From an uncultured Sphingomonadales bacterium (lineage in GTDB: Bacteria; Pseudomonadota; Alphaproteobacteria; Sphingomonadales; Sphingomonadaceae), in assembly GCA_937129355.1 (NCBI GenBank), contig CAKZNA010000220.1, forward strand, positions 1 to 39,504: DNA of 39,504 nt, read 5' to 3'. Shown here in pieces: positions 33,667 through 39,504 of this stretch; the first letter of the stretch is position 1, and the number at the start of each line of letters is the position of its first letter. The notes beneath the pieces are model-generated. The model made no database searches. It was not told where the DNA came from and worked only from the letters and a program-made list of their open reading frames with translations. The translations under genes were made by a program, and so were the position numbers.

Positions 33667-36552
33667 CTATTTCGCGCCATTCTTTTGCGTTGCATCAGCT
33701 TTTACCAGCGTTTCGGGCAGTGACCTGAAAATATAGCTGTCTTTGTTTTTGAGGAACCGGATGGCGGCTTGATGTATGTCTGCGGCCGAAATCGATTTGA
33801 AAACCGCCTCGCTTGTCCGGAACCGATCAAGGCGGTCGGGCCGCGTTTGCGCCAATGCCGCGAGCCCGATCCAGGTGCGGTTATTCTTTCGCCAATCAAG
33901 ATAGGATTCCAGGACCGGCTTCCTTGCACGTTCAAATAGATCGTCGTCGGCAGGCGCCGTTACCATCTCGGCAATAATCGCCTCAACCGTATCTTCTATA
34001 GCCGCCAAATCTTTTGGGTCGCCGCTGGTTGAAATGGAAAATGTGCCGCGGCCCGGATAAATATCCGACATATAGGCGCTGGCAGAGCCGCCATAGCTCG
34101 CGCCCAGCTTTTCACGCAGCTCATCAAGCAAGCGAATTCGAACCACCCGCGCCAGAAGGTCCATCGTCATATCAAGCTTATGGTCCTTGCCGTCCGTAGT
34201 TGGCCAGGCCCGGCGCCAGCTTAGCTGGTTTGCCTCGCCCTTATGCGGGATTTCATGAATGCCGGTGGAGGCGGACCATTTGGTTTGGCGCGCCGCTTCG
34301 TAATCATCGGCGGCGGCAGACCGTTGAGGCAAAGCACCAAAAGTCTTTGCGACGAACGCGATAGCTTCTTCTTCATCAAGATCGCCGACCAGACCGATTT
34401 CAAGGCGATTTTTGGAAAGGCTGTCGCCAAGTATGGCCTTTAGCTGATCAAGATTATGCGCCTTTACCGTTTCGAGAGGCGGCAATGAAAAGCGCGGGTC
34501 ATTATCGGTCAATATTCTATTATAGGCGATATTGAGCGCCGTACCCGGTGTTGAATCAAATCTAGCATAGCGCTCCTCCAAAGGCCGCCGGTAAAGCCGG
34601 AGCGCTTCTTCGCGGTAGCCAGGATAGGCCGTATAGGCCGCAAGCAACTGCAGCTGGGTTTCCAGATCGGCAGATGCGATGGTGCCGGACCCGCGGAAAA
34701 ATTCGTCGCTGGCGGAAAGCGATGCACGCACAGTTTTTCCGGCAAGTACCGACCTCAGCTCGTCATAGTCATGCGCCTCTAGCCCGCCGGAAATATAGGT
34801 TCCGTTCATCAGGGATGTCAGCGCAGCCTTGTCTTTTCCAAATGATAATTCGCCGCCTGCAATCCGGATCGAAAAGCGAATTCGGTCGTCTTCAAACGCG
34901 GTTTTCTTGATGTTGAGCAGCACGTTGTTTTTGAAACGCACGGTGCGAATGCCAAGGTCATCAATGCGGCTGTCTTTGGCGATTTCTCCCGCTTTGCCAA
35001 AATCGGTATAGGCAAATTCTTTGGCATCGCGTTTGACGGGAGGTTTAACGGCGAGCTTCCGGCTTTCGTTAAATATCGAAAGCAGTTTGTTCGGGTCGCC
35101 CGCCTTCTTGGCTTGGAAAAATAATAATGGCCGGTCGAGTTTGCCATACCAGTTTGCAAACTCGCTATTGATGGCTTCGCCGGTTAGGAGTGGCTTGATC
35201 GACAGCCATAGCAATTGCAGATCGGCGGGATCATTTAATACATTATCGCCAAGCCCCACAAGCGCGCCGGCAAAGGCTCGGCTGGGCCGCGTCGCTGCGC
35301 CATTTGCGGCATTGATATAGTTTGCATCCAGCCGTTTGATCTGTTCCAAAATCTCTTTGGCGGTAAATCCATATTGTGCCGCTTGGCGGATTGTCTGCTC
35401 AATGACCGGCAGCATTTGTTCGGATGCACCGTCCTTGACGGCCATATTCAATCCGACTGTCGCGAGATTATCACACAGCCCTAATGAGAAACCCAAACCT
35501 GCGCCAAGCAATGGAATATCTTCCTTGCGCCGTTTGCGGTTTATCCGTTCGCGAATTATCGCACCAGCAATCCGGATTTTGCTTTCGAGCAATGCCCGGC
35601 TGAAATTATCCGGCCGTATCTTGTCGGGTAATATCTGGACGATCCCTATCCGTTCGACCAGTTTGGGATGCGTAAACTGGCTTGCTGCGCTGGAACGGTT
35701 GGTGTTGAAACCACATGTGTCAAAGTCAGCAAGTGGCGGGCCGTCATTTTTCCAGCTGGAAAATTTCTCTACGATCATCTTTTCAATTGCAGCGGGGTCA
35801 ATTGGCCCAACAACCACAATGCGCGTTCGGTCTGGCCGGTACCATTTGGCATAGAGCGCCTTCATCTTTACAGCTTCAGCATTTTCAAGGACAGATTTTT
35901 TGCCAATCGGATAGCGGTTTGAGAAATAGCTGCCGGGATAAAGAAAGCTGCTGCGCGCGCGCCGCGCCTGATAGGAGTAATTTTCGCGTTGGCGCATTTC
36001 GGCAATCACCACGCCGCGCTCCCTGTCGACAGCACCCGCATCAAAAGTAATTTCGCTGGCCGTCTCGCGCATCAGGAAGAACGCCTTGTCGATCAGCTGC
36101 AGGTCGGGGCGGGGTAGATTGAGCTTGTATGTTGTTTGGGTAAATCCAGTGGAGGCATTGGTGTCCGCGCCAAAGGCCAACCCCAGCCGTTCGAGCATTT
36201 TCACCATTTCGCCTTCGGGCACATTGGTCGTTCCGTTAAACGCCATATGCTCGATAAAATGAGCCAAGCCCTGCTCATCGTCGGCTTCGGCGGCAGACCC
36301 GAAATCAAGCGCCATGCGGACCAGCACTTGGTTCTGCGGGCGTTTGTTGGGGCGAATGGCGTATATCAACCCATTAGGCAGCTTGCCGTAAATGACGCTT
36401 TGATCGGGCTTCAGGTCAGATGTTTCGGCATTCCACGGCGCAGTGCGCTCTGCACCAGTGGGAGGCGCGGGATGTTTTCCGGTAGCAAAAACCGGGGTAG
36501 AAAAAGCAAATAGCAAGACGCCGATTAACGCGCCGAAAGAAAGTCTGATCAT
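33667..36552 (-). CDS. M16 family zinc metallopeptidase (pitrilysin-like), secreted
   Basis: Signal peptide; HFIEHMAFNGTTNVPEGEMVKMLERLGLAFGADTNASTGFTQTTYKLNLP with inverted HxxEH zinc motif; 961 aa. Confidence 0.94.
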   Translation of the reverse strand: MIRLSFGALIGVLLFAFSTPVFATGKHPAPPTGAERTAPWNAETSDLKPDQSVIYGKLPNGLIYAIRPNKRPQNQVLVRMALDFGSAAEADDEQGLAHFIEHMAFNGTTNVPEGEMVKMLERLGLAFGADTNASTGFTQTTYKLNLPRPDLQLIDKAFFLMRETASEITFDAGAVDRERGVVIAEMRQRENYSYQARRARSSFLYPGSYFSNRYPIGKKSVLENAEAVKMKALYAKWYRPDRTRIVVVGPIDPAAIEKMIVEKFSSWKNDGPPLADFDTCGFNTNRSSAASQFTHPKLVERIGIVQILPDKIRPDNFSRALLESKIRIAGAIIRERINRKRRKEDIPLLGAGLGFSLGLCDNLATVGLNMAVKDGASEQMLPVIEQTIRQAAQYGFTAKEILEQIKRLDANYINAANGAATRPSRAFAGALVGLGDNVLNDPADLQLLWLSIKPLLTGEAINSEFANWYGKLDRPLLFFQAKKAGDPNKLLSIFNESRKLAVKPPVKRDAKEFAYTDFGKAGEIAKDSRIDDLGIRTVRFKNNVLLNIKKTAFEDDRIRFSIRIAGGELSFGKDKAALTSLMNGTYISGGLEAHDYDELRSVLAGKTVRASLSASDEFFRGSGTIASADLETQLQLLAAYTAYPGYREEALRLYRRPLEERYARFDSTPGTALNIAYNRILTDNDPRFSLPPLETVKAHNLDQLKAILGDSLSKNRLEIGLVGDLDEEEAIAFVAKTFGALPQRSAAADDYEAARQTKWSASTGIHEIPHKGEANQLSWRRAWPTTDGKDHKLDMTMDLLARVVRIRLLDELREKLGASYGGSASAYMSDIYPGRGTFSISTSGDPKDLAAIEDTVEAIIAEMVTAPADDDLFERARKPVLESYLDWRKNNRTWIGLAALAQTRPDRLDRFRTSEAVFKSISAADIHQAAIRFLKNKDSYIFRSLPETLVKADATQKNGAK

Positions 36553-36604
36553 AGCGATAACCGTTACGCATTCCTATCTGAATGGCAACTGTCTGTTAGG
36601 CGGC

Positions 36605-37393
36605 CTAGTTTTCTTTTTTGCCCTTTTTCGCGCGGTGGCTGTCGAGATCGAGCACAGCAGAATCGCCTTCTTCGGGCAGCAGGCCCAAACGGCGCGCAAC
36701 CTCCTGATATGCTTCGACCTCTCCGCCCAGATCGCGGCGGAAACGGTCTTTGTCCAGTTTCTCTCCGGTTTCAATATCCCACAGACGGCAGCCATCGGGG
36801 CTGATTTCATCGGCCAGAATAATGCGGGAGAAATCGCCGTCAAACAAACGGCCAAACTCAAGTTTGAAATCAACCAGTTTAATGCCGATTCCGGCAAACA
36901 TACCGCAGAGAAAATCATTGATACGGATTGCCATGGCGGCGATATCCTGCATCTCTTCCTGCGTCGCCCAGCCGAAACAGGCGATATGTTCTTCGGCAAT
37001 CAACGGATCGCCCAAAGCGTCGTCTTTATAGCAATATTCAAGCAAAGTGTGCGGCAATGGCTTGCCTTCTTCGATGCCCAGCCGCTTGGTTAGCGATCCT
37101 GCGGCGACGTTGCGCACGATAACTTCGATAGGAACAATCTCTACCTGTTTGACCAGCTGCTCGCGCATGTTGAGGCGGCGGACAAAATGGGTCGGGATGC
37201 CGATATGCGCCAGCCGCGTGAAGATATGCTCCGACACACGGTTGTTGATGACGCCCTTGCCAGCAATATTGCCCTTCTTGGCGGCGTTGAAAGCGGTCGC
37301 GTCATCCTTGAAATATTGGATGATCGTGCCAGGCTCAGGGCCTTCATACAAAATCTTGGCCTTGCCTTCATATATCTTGCGGCGCTGGGTCAT
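36605..37393 (-). CDS. purC: Phosphoribosylaminoimidazole-succinocarboxamide synthase
   Basis: [41 protein letters not shown]...[18 protein letters not shown]...VDFKLEFGR. Confidence 0.96.
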   Translation of the reverse strand: MTQRRKIYEGKAKILYEGPEPGTIIQYFKDDATAFNAAKKGNIAGKGVINNRVSEHIFTRLAHIGIPTHFVRRLNMREQLVKQVEIVPIEVIVRNVAAGSLTKRLGIEEGKPLPHTLLEYCYKDDALGDPLIAEEHIACFGWATQEEMQDIAAMAIRINDFLCGMFAGIGIKLVDFKLEFGRLFDGDFSRIILADEISPDGCRLWDIETGEKLDKDRFRRDLGGEVEAYQEVARRLGLLPEEGDSAVLDLDSHRAKKGKKEN

Positions 37394-37423
37394 GGCATAT
37401 TGCCCCTTCAATCGAAAAATTTA

Positions 37424-37479
37424 CCCCGGCAGGAGCGGGCCTTCTGTGAAAAGACTCGGCGCTGCCGGGGCGTTTTTTT
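37424..37479. terminator. Long-loop GC-rich hairpin between DUF4349 gene end and purC
   Basis: CCCCGGCA (37424-37431) pairs with TGCCGGGG (37463-37470); T tract on the + side and a weaker one on the - side. Confidence 0.5.
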
Positions 37480-37509
37480 ATCTATAGGCGTTCAATTGCG
37501 CCGGGGCAA

Positions 37510-38472
37510 TCAACTCTCTTCAGCGGCCTCCACGATAGCGTCCTCATCTCTACGCCAGAAGCGGAAGCGCCAGCCAAATTTGCGCCTGCTCCAAAGCAAC
37601 AACCCGATGATAAGCGCCCATGGCAGCAGGAAGATAAATGCGCTGATGATAAAGGCTATTGTCATGCCCAGCATCGACCCTGCTGACCCGATGGCATAGC
37701 GAATAGGTTCAAAGAATCCGCCTGCCGAAGGCGACCCAGCACTGTACCGGATAGTCATTTTGCTAAAGGCCACACGGCCGCGCATTTCGGCAAGCCAGCT
37801 TTGCGCCTGATCAATCTCTTCATTCACCGCCGCGACGCCGCGTTCGGCCTGAACCAGCTCGGATACTTTTCCTGACCGGTTTGTCAGGATTTCCATCAGA
37901 CGGTCGCGTAGCACCGTGCGGGCGCGCAACCGCGCTTCTGTATCGACCATTTGTTTCGATAGGTCATCGCCTTCGATGGATGTGTCTATCGGCTCTCCGC
38001 CTTTGCTTTCAGCCAGCTTGCCCAATTCTTCGCCAAAGCCGCGTGCCTTTGGGGCGGCCACTTCAATCTCAAGCATCGCGGTGGCATAATCGCCCTCGCT
38101 GCCCGATTGTGACATATTCAGGATGCGGCAGCCGCGCGGCCCCTTGCTTTCACACAGATCGGCATGGGCCTTTTGCAGGTCGGGAATTTCGCTCGCGCCC
38201 ATACGGAAACCATATTGATAGGTATAGGCCATTTGCGGAAGGGACACTTTGATATCGGCGGAGGGAACGTCTGTCGCCTCTCCACCTGCGCCGTCCGCAA
38301 CCGCTTCAGCAGTGTCAGCAGCCGCCTCTGCGGCTTCTTCCGCTGGGGCCTCTGTCTGGACATCCAGCCGCTGGACAGCGCTCTCCTTTGCCTCGTAAGA
38401 AGTTTCCTGGCTTTGCCCGCAGCCCACAAGCAAGCCGCAGATAAAGATACTGGTGACAGCAGCAATACGCAT
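37510..38472 (-). CDS. DUF4349-type lipoprotein
   Basis: Lipobox ICGLLVGCGQ; Ala/Glu-rich linker; MLEIEVAAPKARGFGEELGKLAESKGG...DLSKQMVDTEARLRARTVLRDRLMEILTNRSGKVSELVQAERGVAAVNEEIDQAQSWLAEMRGRVAFSKMTIRY; C-terminal TM. Confidence 0.88.
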   Translation of the reverse strand: MRIAAVTSIFICGLLVGCGQSQETSYEAKESAVQRLDVQTEAPAEEAAEAAADTAEAVADGAGGEATDVPSADIKVSLPQMAYTYQYGFRMGASEIPDLQKAHADLCESKGPRGCRILNMSQSGSEGDYATAMLEIEVAAPKARGFGEELGKLAESKGGEPIDTSIEGDDLSKQMVDTEARLRARTVLRDRLMEILTNRSGKVSELVQAERGVAAVNEEIDQAQSWLAEMRGRVAFSKMTIRYSAGSPSAGGFFEPIRYAIGSAGSMLGMTIAFIISAFIFLLPWALIIGLLLWSRRKFGWRFRFWRRDEDAIVEAAEES

Positions 38473-38543
38473 GTTAACTCTCCTCCCATGCAATACAAGC
38501 ATACGATGATACATTATTACATGATAATGGGAAGCGAAAAATT

Positions 38544-39044
38544 ATGACATCGCCCTACGCAGCTATCGATGGCCTTATGAAGACGCTCTATGCTGCCATT
38601 TCCGGACCTTCTGGCGGGCAGGATTGGGAACGTGACCGTGAAATCTATCATCCCGACGCCTTAATCACACGGACACGGATCGTCGATGGCTTACCTGTGG
38701 CATTTACCTTCACTTTTGATGAATTTGTCGAAGCCACAATCCCGCTGCTCGCCGGACGCAGTTTTTACGAGATCGAAACCGACCGCGTAACCGATATTTT
38801 CGGTCAGATCGCGCATGTCTATTCGGTCTATGAAGCCCGCGAAACGCCGGAAAGTACAGAGCTGGAATTTCGCGGCGTGAATATGGTGCATTTGTGGAAT
38901 GACGGGATTGTCGGCGCAGACGGGGTGGGCGTGAAGGGGGATGGCTCGCCGTCGCGTTGGTGGGTGATGAGCATCATCTGGGATAATGAGCGTGAGGGGC
39001 TTGCTCTGCCGGGTAGCTGGGGCGGGAAACGCGTTGCCGATTGA
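38544..39044 (+). CDS. NTF2/SnoaL-like hypothetical protein
   Basis: ERDREIYHPDALITRTRI...FTFDEFVEATIPLLAGRSFYEIETDRVTDIFGQIAHVYSVYEARE...RGVNMVHLWNDG. Confidence 0.65.
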   Translation: MTSPYAAIDGLMKTLYAAISGPSGGQDWERDREIYHPDALITRTRIVDGLPVAFTFTFDEFVEATIPLLAGRSFYEIETDRVTDIFGQIAHVYSVYEARETPESTELEFRGVNMVHLWNDGIVGADGVGVKGDGSPSRWWVMSIIWDNEREGLALPGSWGGKRVAD

Positions 39045-39504
39045 TCTTCAACTGATGCTCCGGGCCTATGAAAATGGCATATTCCCGATGTCGGATGCGC
39101 GCGATGATCCCGATACATTCTGGGTTGAGCCCAAGACGCGGGCGATATTGCCGCTGGGTGGGCTGCATGTGTCGCGTTCGCTAGCAAAGACGGTGCGGCA
39201 GGACCGGTTTGAGGTAAAGGCTGACACTGCATTTGCCGATGTGATCGAAACCTGCGCCGAAGACGCCGATGATCGCCGGGAAACATGGATCAATGCCGAT
39301 ATAGAAGATGCTTTTATCCGGCTGCACAAGGCCGGCATAGCCCATAGCGTTGAATGCTGGCACGGCGGAGAGCTGGTCGGCGGGCTGTATGGGCTGGCCG
39401 TTGGCCGTGCTTTCTGCGGCGAAAGCATGTTCAGCCGGAAAACCGACGCATCAAAGGTTGCATTGGTCTGGCTGGTTGCGCGATTGCGGCTGGGCGGGTT
39501 TCAG
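39034..39504 (+). CDS. aat: Leucyl/phenylalanyl-tRNA--protein transferase, truncated at window edge
   Basis: TTG (39034) or ATG (39055) start; DLQLMLRAYENGIFPMSDARDDPDTFWVEPKTRAILPLGGLHVSRSLAKT...GELVGGLYGLAVGRAFCGESMFSRKTDASKVALVWL. Confidence 0.94.
   Translation, partial: MPIDLQLMLRAYENGIFPMSDARDDPDTFWVEPKTRAILPLGGLHVSRSLAKTVRQDRFEVKADTAFADVIETCAEDADDRRETWINADIEDAFIRLHKAGIAHSVECWHGGELVGGLYGLAVGRAFCGESMFSRKTDASKVALVWLVARLRLGGFQ

Overview
The window is a GC-moderate chromosomal segment that looks like a sphingomonad-type alphaproteobacterium, judged from gene content and order. I inferred taxonomy from family resemblance and ran no search. Most of it is core genome: ubiB/ubiE, mutM, rpsT, dnaA, trpS, murJ, secB, the Tim44-like/mltA/smr run, dapE, the rpmH-rnpA-yidD-yidC-engB cluster, a YifB/ComM-type ATPase, purC/purS/purQ and aat. 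Accessory or less understood parts are: (i) a tandem pair of secreted paralogs with a TonB-plug-like 'VVVTA' N-terminus between ubiE and mutM; (ii) a BtuB-like receptor behind a clear cobalamin riboswitch, followed by a small uncharacterised polytopic membrane protein; (iii) three consecutive acyl-CoA dehydrogenase-family genes, one lacking the middle domain, followed by an MHS-type MFS transporter with a Cys-containing insert; (iv) a 78-bp REP/RPE-like nested palindrome in frame inside the smr gene; (v) a dense array of hairpins between the MFS gene and a tRNA-Arg(TCT) gene; (vi) a strong dyad between that tRNA and a YhhQ-type queuosine-precursor transporter. I saw no CRISPR array, prophage, transposase or rRNA. 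All homology calls come from reading the translations by eye.
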